Shown piece after piece: positions 37,886-51,215 of a stretch of 64,000 nt of DNA. The notes under the pieces are model-generated. The model saw only the letters and a program-made list of their open reading frames with translations. It ran no database searches and was not told the DNA's origin. This stretch comes from Mesocentrotus franciscanus (taxonomy: Eukaryota; Echinodermata; Echinoidea; Camarodonta; Strongylocentrotidae). The position numbers and the translations under genes were made by a program. The DNA is taken from the NCBI GenBank assembly GCA_037976565.1, contig CP137675.1, positions 23,702,629 through 23,766,628 on the forward strand, written 5' to 3'. The stretch's first letter is position 1, and every line of letters begins with the position of its first letter.

Positions 37886-38350
37886 GTAATTGTATTTTGT
37901 TTAACTGATAAGTGTAAAACTATCACTTTATATGTTTTTGTCATTATCTCTTGATATATTATACATCAATTGGGTTACAGCATAAGAAAAACTTTTCCAC
38001 ATTTGTAGGAGGATACCCATTAGATATATATTGCAAATAGAATATCCAATCATATTCTCCATACATGTATATGAAGAGTTATATCTAGGGATTTGATATA
38101 ATGACATGTTCGATATTGATCAGTTTGTGTACTTAATTAGATGCATTCATTCAGTCCTAAAATAAAGGCTTTGTAGCATACATGAATTTGAAATAGAGAT
38201 CCATCCCTCTTAATTGCTTATGTGTACAGAATTCATTTAAAAATATTTTTATTCAAGACCTTTTGTAGAATCCCAATAGAATCCATTTCATTTGTTTGCA
38301 TGATTGTATTTTACCATCCATGCGATCGTTTTTTTAATTTCATTATGCAG

Positions 38351-38478
38351 GCTTCAACCAATACTTGAAATTCGTTGGCTTCAACACATGTGCAGCATTT
38401 CAGTCGGGAGTGAACACCGTCCATTGTAGTGTTCGGCAGGCTGATTTCAATCTTAATAAATATGTTGATTAGTTAAAG
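38351..38478 (+). other. Candidate terminal exon with AATAAA
   Basis: Begins after CATTATGCAG and contains AATAAA at 38455-38460. Joined to the 37779-37885 segment it gives only a 30-codon ATG frame (MTNLRLQPILEIRWLQHM...). This suggests a short non-coding transcript, if it is transcribed at all. Confidence 0.28.
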
Positions 38479-41400
38479 GACTCTGTCTGCTCATCAAAAC
38501 ATCGCTTAATTTTCTGGCGAAGTGCTCATATATCCTAAATCCTGAGAGGTGCTTTTATTTGTGTTACCTCTTTTGTTTGTCTGATACACAGTTGTACTGA
38601 AACGATGGTCATCTACAAGCTTCCTGGTTTCTAGTGATGAATTATTGGCCATAATTGTAATTATCATTGCATGTCTACTTTAAGACGTGATGATACAGAA
38701 GGGCTACAGCCTAAGCTCAGCTTGATATGCTTCCAGCCCAAATAAAAAACTATTTAAATGAATTACAAGGAGTAGAGAGAGAAAGAGAGAGAGAGAGATG
38801 GGGGAGGGGGTACTAATACGAAGGGATTGGATGGGGATTTTCAGCTATCAATGAAATTGTTAATTCACATATATATGGCATTATCATTAATATTTCATTC
38901 ACAGGTTGCAGGAATTATAGATTTTAAGAGGTTCAATATAAATAACTTGTGGCAGGTAATTGATTCATAAATGTCTGATGTTGAAATAACATGTAAGTGA
39001 AGGTACAAAGTAACCACCTTGTGTAACATATTACCTAGTGAATGGTACCAAATATGTAAGTGTAAAAGTGTTCAAAATGAATAGTCCCGTCATTATTGTG
39101 GCTTGATAGCTCTGAAACCATACTCTGTCATTGCCAATATTGCAGTACGTGTATATTTTCATCAAAAATTACAAAGTGAGAGGGATCAAGAAACACTGTT
39201 TCAGTTCAAATTTACAATTCATAAAATCAAAATGGAAATCATTATCGTTTCACTGTCTAACTATCTGATGCTTGGCTTCAAGATTAAGCATGTAAAAATA
39301 AGTGCAATTTTGTTCTCTTCACTCCAACCACATTGATTTACTGAGCATGTTACTGCATCAATTGATGAAGAAATGTAACAATACACTCTATAAATTTGTT
39401 GAATTAAAAAAAAAATACAGTTGCAAGTTTCTGAAAAGTAAATCAACTGACATAGGCCCTACAAAATTCATTTGAAATAAAATGTTTGTTTTTTAAATTT
39501 AAAAATATATATATTTTATACTTCAAAATGCTATAGTAAGGATATTTTCAGATTGATGTGAAGGGATAAGGACTCAAGATTGGAATATATATTTTCTATA
39601 TGTACCTACTAAGATGTATGTACATTTAGTTAGATTAGATATTTGTCTACAGATGCAATGTGTAATGGGTTTTCAAAATCTGATCAAATTATTCAAATGT
39701 ACATGTATATATCCAATCTTGTCGTTTTCATGGCTTTAATAATTTGGAGGACTAGGAGATATAAGAACTGTTGATTAATTACTCTTCTTTGCATTGTTCA
39801 CTCTAACTGGCAAAGAAAGCGAAAATTAGTAGACACAAAAAAGTATTTCCAAAGCAATTATCTTTTATCATCCTGTAATGTATTTTTCTCTTCAATTTTT
39901 TGCAGTTGCAATGTTTAGAAAGTGATATTGCTTGCCATGTATGAATCTAAATGAGCAAATTCTCATGCAGTATCATGAATTTCAATTGTTCTTGCAAGCA
40001 AAATTTTAATCTATATCATAGCTAGCCAGTTCTGAAACATCCTCGATTATAAATTACCATGCTCAGAAGTTGGCAATTATACATGTATTTTTTTTCATTT
40101 TTCATTTTGTCTATAAAAGCGTATGCAAGGGTTGTCCACATCACATCATAAGTCAGTATAGAACCGTTTATTTAAAATTAACATTCATACGGTATGTGTT
40201 TTGTGAAATGAAATCTGTTATTTTGTATTATTATCCATTTCATTCAATTTTCACCAATTTATTTTTTCAATATTTCTACTTTCCCTCAGAACATGTGTTA
40301 TGAAGTTTGAATATTCCTCGCCAGTTTCATCATGCTAAGTAAATAAGCTTATACATGTAAATGCCTTTTTGCCCTCCTTTACCAAAATTTTTAGCAATAT
40401 TGTTTTAGATATACAGTTAACACATGAATAATTCATACTCCTTGTAAATTTGATTTTTTTTTTGTGTGTGTGTGTGTGTTTTTTTTTCTTTTCGTTATTC
40501 AAGAATAAAAAGTGAACTGGGTAAATTAGATGTTGGCTTTAATATGTTACATTCTCAAGAAAATTGGGACAAATGTATTTTTTACATACTAATTTGAAAG
40601 TTGGTAAGGGTAGGAATAATTTGTTAAATTTACATGTAGTGTAACATGTTTCAAAGGAATGAAAGTTGTACAGTGTAATTGTTAAAATTTAGATTATTAA
40701 ATCTTGTTTTCACAATAGTTGAGTTGAATACCCCCCATCACCTTCCCCCTCCCCTAGGTAATACAAATACACCCACACCTGACAATGGCATAGTCTGTAG
40801 ATCCAGCCATTGATTTGAGTGTGCATTCGTGCCAGGGAGAGAGAGAGGGGGGACACCAGTAATTTTTCGCCACTTTTTCAGAGACAGGCACCGTGGAGTT
40901 CTTGTTAGTAATACATGTAATGCTGCTTCCTGGAAATTTAATTCCAATACATTAGAACTGTTTGTTCTAGAGTTTTAATGCTATTACGTTAGTGCAAGAC
41001 AACCAACATCACAGGCACCTACATAAAGTTTAGCATTTTAGTTTCTTCTATTTGGAGCCATCATGGTGTTAACTCTGTATATTAGTTTTATGCTCTTGTG
41101 ACTACAAACAGAATTTCATGTTGACTAAATTTGTGATAGAATATGTGATTGAATAAAATCACCAACCATTTTAATTTTACTCATTAATTTTCCTGTTGCC
41201 TTTTTGCTATATAGACCTGTATGAATGTGACACAAAGAAACGGTGTTTAAACAACTTATTTTAAAGTATTTGCCATCACCTAGGCCTGGGACATAAAATA
41301 ATCTATTTTAACAAAAGTAGGCTTATATGCATCTTCTCTTTATGTTGAAGAATATTCTTCAGAAATACACATGACATGAGATCATAATTTATCTCTATAC

Positions 41401-41554
41401 ATCTTACAAGTTTCACTTGCTTTGTTTAGTTATTTCCATTTAGTGTTTGCGGATGTAATACATTATTAATACTAATAATTATTAATTATTAATACATATT
41501 AACTCCTAGAGCAGACATATTTGTAACCCCTTTCAGATTCACATCTTAAATATT

Positions 41555-41582
41555 TATGTATATATATATATATATATATAAT
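41555..41582 (+). repeat. (TA)n microsatellite
   Basis: About 13 TA dinucleotides; similar tracts occur at 61106-61133 and within the 54-59 kb array. Confidence 0.9.
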
Positions 41583-41831
41583 ATTGCTATAAGAACAGTT
41601 AAAACTTATAAAACATGACACCTTGAAACTGGACCCGCCAGTATAGTTGTGAATATGCAATATCAACAAAACAATATCATCTGCTTCAAAGTATGAACCA
41701 CTACATGGAGAAAACGCTTTACAATGGAACATGCTTTGCATATTTCGGCCTATGTTATTATATCCGAATTTAAAGCTAACTTTGGCCACCAACACCAAAT
41801 TCATGGCAAACTTTACAGTAAATAGTTAACG

Positions 41832-41985
41832 ATGGTGTTGATGATTATGATGTTGATCGAAGGTAACGTTGATGGCCATGTTGGTGGTGATGATGTCAGT
41901 AGTGATGATGATGATCGTGCTGGTGATGTTGATGATGATCGTGGTGGTGATGATTATATAATGATGATGATGACGATGCAATTTC
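41832..41985 (+). repeat. GATGAT/GGTGAT trinucleotide-type repeat
   Basis: Imperfect (GAT)n with GTTGATG and GGTGATG variants; the Asp/Val-rich ORF is an artefact. Confidence 0.85.
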
Positions 41986-43083
41986 CATCATCAAAAAGTA
42001 AAATTATAATGCTTTAGGTGTACATTAATTGAATTGTCAATTAAAATATTTTCAACACAGGACTAAAGTACATGTACCTACAGAGGCAAACAAACCTGGT
42101 CATGCAATTCAACAGGGCATATTTGTGCATCATGCGTAAGGGTGTGTGCACTAGCTGTGGCTTTGCGGTATATAGGATGTATCAGGATGTCATCAACTCC
42201 TGACAAGTCTCATCACAGATGAGAGTGTAATGAGTCGTACAATATTGTCTGCATACATTGTCATGTCAGAAGTAGAGTGTCATGAGCATCAGGGTCATGA
42301 ATCAGGGTACGGTGAGATTATACTTGTCTTAACCCTTATATACGCTGAATAATTCATGGTTACAAATGCAACTCGGCTGCAAAGTAGGGGAGGGGTGTGG
42401 TTGTAACTAATCCCCAAGTGCGTTCGATTTCATTATTTTCCGTTATGACTTTAGTGCAGTAAAACTAAATAAAAAACATGATGAAAAATTATAAGGAAAA
42501 TAAATTATAGAAAGTAACTATACCAACGAAATGTTAAGAATCACCATTACCATCACTATCGTCATCATCATCGCGCCCTCCCCGTTTCTGTCTGTCTGTC
42601 TGCCTCTCTCTCTCTCTCTGTTTCCCGAGGCGGTAGTCAACATAAATAGTTTCGATTTTTTTTTTCATTTTGGGATGAGAAAGATATGTTAGTCGCGTAT
42701 TAACGCAAGGTTGATTGGCATTGATGACCAAATTATAATCACCGTAGTCGTCCAGAAATGTACCATAAATTTGTGAAAATGCAGCTACTTTAGAAATAGC
42801 AACTTACCAGTTCTTTTTGTTTTCTTGCTTTCTGTCTTTCTTTCTTCCTGTGGTTCTTTTTTTTCTTCCCTTCTTCTTCTTATTCTTCTAAGACAATAAA
42901 CATGCACCTTTGTATTACAATTATGTATCTACGATGATTTGGTATATAGTCAAAGTTTGATAGGGTAAAACGTTAATTTTACATTAAAAACAGGTTTTTA
43001 AAAAATTGCCCCCCAGTGCCCCAATTTTGGTTGTTGGTATTTTGGTTTTGTTGGCTCAAGGGAGGATGGATGTTGAGTTAAAA

Positions 43084-43255
43084 TAAGTAGTGCTCACCCA
43101 CCCCCCACTGGCCGAAATATCGGCCGGCGCGATTTTCAAATTTCCGGGGCAAAAAGAAGAAAAATTAGGCTCACTATAACTCCCCCCCGCTTATTTGCCG
43201 GCTTGCTGATTCGGCGCTAAAATTTTCTCGAATTGGGGGCTGGATCCGCCCTGCT
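43084..43255. repeat. G-rich repeat fragment (GGATCCGCC family)
   Basis: Contains GCTTATTTGCCGGCTTGCTG, AATTTTCTCGAATTGGGGG and CTGGATCCGCC, closely resembling 45.60-45.72 kb. Non-coding. Confidence 0.6.
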
Positions 43256-44177
43256 GATGTTGCTAAAGTCTGAATTTTCGTTACGCTTCGTAATGGAAAG
43301 GTCAGATGACGCTTTGTGGTAAATAATCCTGAAGAAGAAGACTATAAGCTACTGATCATAGTTTAATTTTTTATTTGCTTTATTTGCAAAAGAGTCGTAG
43401 AGGGCTTTTTCCACTTTGGGCAGCGGTGCATAGTCTCGTAATTCTGTCGCTGTACAGTTTTGAATAAAATATCCGAAGAAACTGAGCCAGACGCCTTATT
43501 TTTCTTTAAATTTGCCTTTTAAATGACAGTAGGTGAGATAATTTAGTTTTGCAGATATCATATATTTAGGAAATGGTCGCACATCATGATTAATAATGAA
43601 TAATAGCACTCTCTATCTTTATCTAAAATTGCATGCGTATTTATGTTTTGATTCATACACATGGCTGCTGTAATTTGTACTTTTCCGCTTTTTTTTGTCG
43701 CCATGAACAAGAGAGGATTAAAACTTGTCTATTTAATTCATTTGAATATTAATTCATTTGAAAGATTGTTTCATGTTATACATGTATTTGTTGCATGGTA
43801 CCAAATCTGCAAATAATTCAACACAATTCTTTTCCATTTCTTAAAATATCATTGTTCATTCTTGTTTTAGAATTTGGTCGTCGTCTTCTTTTCTTCCTTT
43901 CTCTACCCAATATCAAAATGTTTTCATGAATCTTTTGCCCAAACTATCGCATTGAAACTGAACATAAACCTAATCCATAATTTTGACCCCAAACCTATCC
44001 CTAACACTATAATTTAATAGGCTAACACCCTAAATTTAGCCATAAATCGCCAATTTAACCCTAACCCCGCCCATTCCATAGCTTACTCATAGGCCCCGAC
44101 CCTATATAAGCAGACGGTATAAACCAAATTATGAATAAAATAATCATAATCATAATCCTGTTCAAACTTTGAACTTA

Positions 44178-45420
44178 TTTATTTATTTATTTATTAAAAC
44201 ATCTTTTAACAGGATAGCATTTATCAGCTCGCAGGCTGTTTTCCATAATGGTCCTGCATAAAGAAGGAAAATACAAATTTAAGAACTGACAATGGGAGTA
44301 TTTACAAGGAAAATAGCAGTTTTTAAATATACAAACGGTGAAAATAGAACCAACATGAATAGGAAAGAAATCATTAGGGACTCGGAGGAGGGGAAGAAAA
44401 AAAATGCATACATCTTGGGAAAAAATATATCGATGGATAGGTAGATCTACAGAAATGTATTGACAAGTGTAGTATAATCAATTATAAAATAAAAATAAAA
44501 GTAGAACACGAAATGTCTTAGCAGCTGCATAGGCCTCGACCCAACAATTATATAAGATAGATATCAAATTTACCACGTAATGTAAGTATATGTAATTTCC
44601 ATTTTAGTTAGTTATTGCATATAATGTTGTAGTAGTGAGGAGAAACGGCAGTGAACAATTTTTTTTCGATTAAAGGAAGATTTTTTATATTGGTATTTGA
44701 AACTGTCTATACTGAATTGGAATTTGGATATCATTGGGAAGCTTATTCCAATTAACCGCTCCAGCATACTTAAAAGATTGTTTGAATAAGGTCACGTTGG
44801 GTTTGGGCAATACTACATTAAGAGAGTTTGCATTTCTTGTATTAAGGCCATGGCAGTCGAAATTCATTTCTATTTCGTTTGATAAGCGAGGTGGAGCAAT
44901 GCCCCTTATACATTTGAACATAAGCATATGGCCAGAAAAAAATCACGGCGGTGATCAATAGTTTGCCAGGAAAGTTTTTTTTAAATCAATGTGTTGCCGC
45001 TTGCAACTTCATAGTCAGAGATACCAGTTACATATCTAGCAGCTCTTTTTAGCAATCTCTGAAGGGGCAGCTTGTAGCTGGCTGGGCAGTTTCCCCATAC
45101 AGAGATTGCATAGTCTATACAGGGTTGGATTATACACTTATCAAGGGTTTTCAATAGTTCTGAAATTAAGAATTTACTCAGCTTTCCTAGAGAATAAATT
45201 TGATAGGCAATATATTTACATAAGTCTCTTAAATATACATTCCACTTCAAATTTTCATCAATCACTATAATTACCTAAATATCTTTCAGATTTTACCTGT
45301 TCGATCAGTTCATCTTTTATGAATCTATTCAATATATAAGAGGATCTTAATTTTATAAGCACTGTTTTGGTATTACTTGAGTTAATGCGTAATCGATTTT
45401 GTTTACACCAATTATCAGGG
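44178..45420 (-). mobile_element. 5'-truncated non-LTR retrotransposon (LINE), RT C-terminal region and 3' tail
   Basis: Minus-strand frames carry, in order, the end of a reverse transcriptase: NWCKQNRLRINSSNTKTVLI (about 45.42-45.28 kb), then IIDENLKWNVYLRDLCKY and CIIQPCIDYAISVWGNCPAS with LQRLLKRAARYVTG (45265-44981), then LMFKCIRGIAPPRLS and NTRNANSLNVVLPKPN with GAVNWNKLP (44927-44685). These blocks are characteristic of the thumb and C-terminal part of Jockey/CR1-like LINE ORF2 proteins. Frame changes between them show decay. A TTTA-repeat (44178-44200, so TAAA on the element strand) is the likely 3' tail. A G-rich repeat at 45418-45716 interrupts or abuts the 5' end. Confidence 0.85.
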
Positions 45421-45716
45421 GGGGGGGGCACGGCACCCACCCCCTGGCAAAAAAAGTAAAAAACAAAAATTGTAACCAAAATTTTACCTCTAAAAAAAAG
45501 GAAAAAAAAAGACGACCCCACCCTGGTAACAACAAAGTTTTTAAAAAGATGGTAACCACAATTTTACCATTTTTTGCTCAAGGGGTGTTGAGTTTTTTTT
45601 TAAGTGCTCACTACTCCCCTCCCCTCCCTCCGCTTATTCGCCGGCTGATTCGCCTCTAAATATTTTCTTACGAATTGGGCCCCCACCCTTGCCGCCGGCT
45701 GGATCCACCCCTGGAC
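45418..45716. repeat. G-rich repeat (GGATCC family) abutting the LINE
   Basis: Starts with a run of ten or more G, contains A-rich and TTTTACC-rich tracts, CGCTTATTCGCCGGCTGATT, and ends GGCTGGATCCACCCCTGG. It lies exactly where the reverse-transcriptase homology stops and so probably inserted into the LINE. The 60-90 aa ORFs over it are artefacts. Confidence 0.6.
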
Positions 45717-48700
45717 AAAGGTATACCTACATTGCCCCCTTAACACATATCCAACACCCCCCACCTCTGGTGTAGAAGGAAAGCGTAATCAAATATTGAA
45801 AAGAAAAAGAAGAAAAAACGGAAAAGAATAAACAGAGAAAATAGAGGAAAGAGGGAAAGGGAAGGGAATGTGAAAAGAAGATGCTACGACACCCTACCGC
45901 CCCCTCCGACTCTCCTGCGCACTCAAACTCTCGCTCTCGCTATGCTACATCACTGAATGCCTTCATTACAACACACAGTGCCACAAACTCACTTTTACAC
46001 ACAGTAAGGGACACAAACGTGCAAACTAAACCGTCTAAACAAAAAAATAAAGCACAGATAAAACAGAGTTTGTTGGGCAATCTATGATTATATGCTATGT
46101 AATACCTCCGACAAAATTTGAGAAAAAATTGGGTTGTACGACACATCCTCATACCAAAATTGCTCCACAATAGTTTTCTACACCAACTGAAATCCTAACT
46201 TCAACCCTGGACCCATACCATTTCTTACCCTAAATTTAAACTAAATAAAAATCAAACCTGAACCCCAACCCACCAATTTTCATAAAGTAAAGCCCAGAGC
46301 AAATGTCAAATCACTGCAAACCGACCATCGTGTTCCTGAAATCATAATGACTACACGGCAATCTTTCTTCATTGGACTATCATATTTCAGCATGACCTAC
46401 ATACAATAAGCTGATTGCATACTTTGAATGGAATGTATTGCAGTATTATCCTAACATAAAAATAGAATGTTTTATTAAAATAATATATATAACAATATAT
46501 ACACAGGTCATATATCTACAGCCTCATACAGAAGCTATACTTTAAACATGTTTAAAAACTTTACAATGCTTCCATTTGTTACACGTTTAATTTACAAAGA
46601 GCATTACTGCAGTCGGGTATTACCCCAAAATATGGATGGGGCATCACCTAAAGATAGCACATCGGGTAATAAGGCCAGGTAAAGTAAATAGTAAGAATGA
46701 AGTGGGCGCTTGATCACCTTTGAATACAGAAAACTTACATAGATTTTAACTAACTAGTGTGTGAAATTTGACCTGGGTTACAAAAAAAGTAAACCATCAA
46801 GGAATTTAGATGATGACCGGGACTTATAATTGTCACCTCTCATATGTTTAGTACAGTATTAAACTTTTGGAGGATAACTTCGAGGAACTTGTACAATGGT
46901 GATCATCTTGCTATCTCTCGACGCAATATCAGAGAAAGCAAAAAAATGGTCGGGCAGGGGGTTACCAACTGGTGCATGAGCTATAAGATACTACATGTTT
47001 GTCTAAGGGATCTTATTCGGTTCTTGTGTACATGCAAATGTAACAAAAATAGTATGGTTGAATGCTCAATATTTTCGTTTGTTTGGGTTAATTTTTTATG
47101 TTGAAATCATCTTGTCCTAAAAGCTTACAAGTGGTATTCCATAACCATTTTCAAAATCTGTCATCATTATTCTAATCATGCAAACTATTTATATCTCATA
47201 TTTGGTACATTAGTTGCAAGATGATTGTACAGCTGTAGTAGACTTTTCCTGAATGCCACTATGATAATTACATCAATTATTAAAATCGTTTCCTTCAACT
47301 GAGAGAAACTAAATGAGCAAATACATGTACTGGAAATAGCATAATTATACGAAAGTTAACAATATAATCATGTGTACCGGTATTTACATGTGTACATATG
47401 ATGAGATGGTTTCATGTTGCAATGCCCTTATTTTATAACACTTTGTATATCTATGAATAGTGATATTGTATTCAAACTGATGAAAGAGAACCTTTTAAGC
47501 ACAACGTAACCTGTAAAACACTACATCAGAACATAAGCATGACACCATGTATACATGTACTTCTATTATGTTCAAACCACAGCTAGTTAAGGTTTATCGA
47601 TTAACTCTGGTTGAAACTATACTGAATTTTCATGTTACAACTATCCTCAATGATCTGCACACATGCATCACGAAGAGGTGGTAGAAAAATATATTAAATC
47701 AAGAATTCAATTAGGTTGCTTACAAAAATCAAGGAGGGTGATTGTCCTCTATATTTGTTTGTTAAATTTGCAAATTGTATTGCTTTATTAATGGCTTATT
47801 TTGTTCATTCTATTAATGGGAATATCTATAAAAAACAACAAAAAGAAATTAAACAGCAATTAACAATGAAATATAGGTTTCTAGCATTGTCAAAAGATAG
47901 TACACATGGAGTACTGATTAGACGGGGTCAATGATAGATTTCCCTTAGTTACCAAATTGTTGATAATAATTCAAAGTACAAAAGTTGAACATATTCCACA
48001 GAAATTCATTTGCATGTTATTGGACAATACCTCAAAATCACTCTATATGATTTTAAGATATTTATGGTTGAAAAAAAAAACTTGGTTATAGGGTATCAGG
48101 TTATGCACGCACATACATGTACATGCATATACTACCCTAAAAAGACACATCTGTTAGGACAATGTTAAGTGCATGTGAGCATGAGCCAACAACTCCAACT
48201 AGCAACTTTCATGGCCAATTACTTATTTTAAGGGTGCATAGCTACATAATTGCTTTAACTCAAATAAGCTGAATATTATGCATCCATCCACACTCTATCT
48301 AGCACTGGCTAATATAAAATCTGTAGTTTTTACTGCTTGTACACACTACGTGGTAGTATAAGTTATTCTTAAAACTTTTAGCTTTATTATCATACAATAT
48401 TAGAACAAGTACATGATTCCATCAAGAGGAAAGTTTTGGTTTGCAGTAGCAGTTATAACAATTGCCCTGAAACTGTAGTAACAAATGAGATGTAGAAAAT
48501 ATGCAATAATAAGTACATCCATTTATATAGCAAAGTGCCTAATTATTACCCACTGGCTTTGGCCGAGCCGTATCAGGACAATTACCCCCTGGACAACCAT
48601 CCTCCGGAAAATTACCCCCCGGATCCACCCTGATAATAAATTAGCTTTTATAAAAGCAAATTTGTTTTTTGTTTTTGTTTTTTGTGTTGTTTGTTTTTGT

Positions 48701-49434
48701 TTTTTGGGAGGGGGTAATTGTCCTTTGGGGGTAACTTTCCGAGGGGCTAATTGTCCCGCTGGTGATTGGTCGGGGGTGATTGCCCAGGGGGTAATTGTCC
48801 TAGAAACTGGCCGAGCTACTATGATAGTGTGCTCAAGGAATCTCTTTCGGCACCCATTTACTTCATCTCATGGGAGAGTGGCAAATGTAGATTAATGTCT
48901 AGCCAAAGGTCATTAGTGCCACGCAAGACTGAAATGTTGGGCCATGTGATCCACAGTATAGTGATGTATGCACAAGACCATGTCACCTCTACATAATGAT
49001 AACATAGTGATAAACATATATTACAATGCACTACAATTCAATACAAATTTAATGAATGCAGATGAACTATTATCCTACAAGTACTATCAACCTCTTAATC
49101 TATAACCTTTCAAAAATTTTAAAAACATTTTTCATGGATTTATACCTTCCATCCTATCTAATGTCATTCTATCCCTTCCTCTGTCACTCTCTATCCTGAT
49201 ATAACTATGTAGTTATGGTAGGAAAGAAGAATACATGTATATAGTTTATATTTCTTTTGCAGGGTACTTGACGTTTTTCTGTAAATGGGCATCTTTGTTG
49301 TAATGGGCTTCTTCACGAGGAAAGTGTCTGTTCTGCTAGATACTCCATCGTTTGGTCCAATTCCCTTGTAACTTCTGAATTAAATTTCTGCAGACCTCCT
49401 CATTTCATTTTTGTATACTCATGGTTGTCCTTCT
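45717..49434. other. AT-rich region, no gene recognised
   Basis: Mostly unique AT-rich sequence plus the foldback element at 48.55 kb. ORFs of 60-136 aa are unconvincing; the 136-aa one runs across the foldback repeat. Confidence 0.5.
48548..48818. mobile_element. Foldback element of GGACAATTACCCC repeats
   Basis: The left part contains GGACAATTACCCCC-type blocks in one orientation (48573-48620). The right part contains GGGGGTAATTGTCC blocks inverted (48714-48812). A GTTTTTGTTTTTTG-rich centre separates them. Outer flanks CTGGCTTTGGCCGAG and ACTGGCCGAG also recur. A one-sided relative is at 32519-32636. Confidence 0.6.
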
Positions 49435-49573
49435 CTAGACCCTCATACAGGTGTACTTGGTCGTCATCATTTCAGAAGAACCAAGAGCCATGCCATTAGC
49501 CTCTGCCAGGTCCCTCTCAGTGCATGTGTCAAGCAGCATATCACCTTGTACTTGATGGGATCCCATATGGAAT
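49435..49573 (-). other. Candidate exon with short reading frame, minus strand
   Basis: After acceptor AAACCAACAG one frame is open for about 45 codons (FHMGSHQVQGDMLLDTCTER then DLAEANGMALGSSE) to TAG at 49435. Family not recognised. It could be the end of a small protein or a non-coding exon of the same transcript as the 52.0-kb segment. Confidence 0.22.
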
Positions 49574-50866
49574 CTGTTGGTTTGAGAAAAAAGAACAGAG
49601 CTTTCATTTAATTTTTGGTCTCAAGAACAGTATGAACAATGGTAACAATTATATTTCTTTGTGAAGGATTCATTAAAATATCTACAAAGTTCGTCTAAGT
49701 TACCCTTTCCCCTTCTTGATATAACTTACCAGATAAAATGTGAAAATTCTTCTTTGTTTCAATTATCTTAATCTAGAAAGGATGTTTCCAACACATGTTT
49801 CAAACTAGCAGAATACATCTCAACCATGCTATGGTTATGCAAGTCTCTTTTAAAGGCATTGTTTAACAATGTTAAATCTGAGATGCATGGCCCTACATGT
49901 TATCAGTGTAAGTGATATGGTGTAATATTGAAGCCCTAAAAAAAAATTACATTTCAAAATGATCATGAAGTGCCTCAAAAAAGTAAAAATCTTTGAATGA
50001 CCAATTTTACCACACTCATTTTCCCCAATACACTGTAGTGTTATAAAAAACGTTAGGAAAACGAACAAATTAAATTTCGATTTCCAATCATAAATATCTT
50101 GATAATCACAAAGGCGATCGGCTTGTAAAAGTCATGGGATTCCTGACTCCTAAAGGTTTATAATTATGATTGTAGCATGAGCTAAATCCAGGATTTTGTT
50201 TCAGAATCTGAGGCGGTGTTACCGAGTCACTTTAAGTGTTATATATTCCTTGTCATTGTTTGTACAAAGAGATATTTTGAAAGGTATATTTAACATTTTT
50301 GTAAGGCTGTCCAAAATTTACACTGCAGTTTGAATAAACTGACAAAGCACAATAATTAGTCACTACCTGAGTGACATTTTATGGTAATTTCTTAAGTAAC
50401 CCTTTACCTGTTAATGCATAACATACAAAGACAACAAATGAACAAGGGAAAAAATAGTTCGCAACACTAAATGATGTTTTATATTCAGTAAGTTACATTG
50501 CCATATACTTTTTTTTCTCCTAGTGAGAGTGCTCACATAAGATAACTGATGAGTACAGACCATTAAAATGACAGGAGTGAAACATTAAACATTATTTTAT
50601 CTCACCTACTGTCATTTAAAAGGGGAAATTAAAAAAAAGTATCATGGATTGAAAAGGTGATATTATACAGTTGAAACATTTGTAGATAATGCACAAATTT
50701 TTACATTTCTCACAATTTCATTGGTTTTAGAAGAACGTTTCAACACAACTTCTTGATCTTTGCTGCAATGCATGTAATACGGCAGGGAAATTATTTACTT
50801 TTTAAAGGATAAAAGGTTATCATCTTCAGAAAAGGTGGCATACAAAATGTAGTAATAGACTAATGG

Positions 50867-51215
50867 GGCATAGCAAGAAAGTTGCGATTGATTGCAAGTT
50901 GCAAAATTTGCAACTGATATGTGCAATTGATTGCAATGCCCCACTAGTCTCCTAAATTTCCTAGGATTTTGTTAGGATTAAAGTTTCAAGAATTAAATTA
51001 AGTTAACTAGACTAATGGGGCATAGCAAGAAAGTTGCGATTGATTGCAAGTTGCAAAATTTGCAACTGGTATAACTGGTTAACTAGTTAACTAGCTTTTA
51101 TTCTCCCCATCTATCTCTTTCTCTTACTATTGGGGCGTTGCAAGAAAGTTGAGTTGCGATCAATTGCAAATTTGCAATTAATCGCAAGACTTACGCTTGA
51201 TTTTGGGGATTTGCA
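50867..51215. mobile_element. Cluster of GGGGCAT(A/T)GCAA foldback MITE copies
   Basis: Complete copy 50867-50953: AGACTAATGGGGCATAGCAA at the left, inverted TTGCAATGCCCCACTAGTCT at the right, with TTGCAA-rich arms. A second, right-truncated copy (51008-51068) repeats its first roughly 60 bases almost exactly. A third relative, GGGGCGTTGCAAGAAAGTTG, begins about 51132. No ORFs. Confidence 0.7.

Larger units (their letters stand above)
38480..44177. other. AT-rich region, no gene recognised
   Basis: Contains GT and TA microsatellites (40459, 41555), the GAT repeat, a CT/GTCT tract near 42585-42620, and a G-rich repeat at 43.1 kb. ORFs of up to 101 aa show no family features. Confidence 0.5.

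Noticed and set aside
48485..48895. 136-aa plus-strand ORF
   Set aside because: Crosses the foldback GGACAATTACCCC element; composition follows the repeat.
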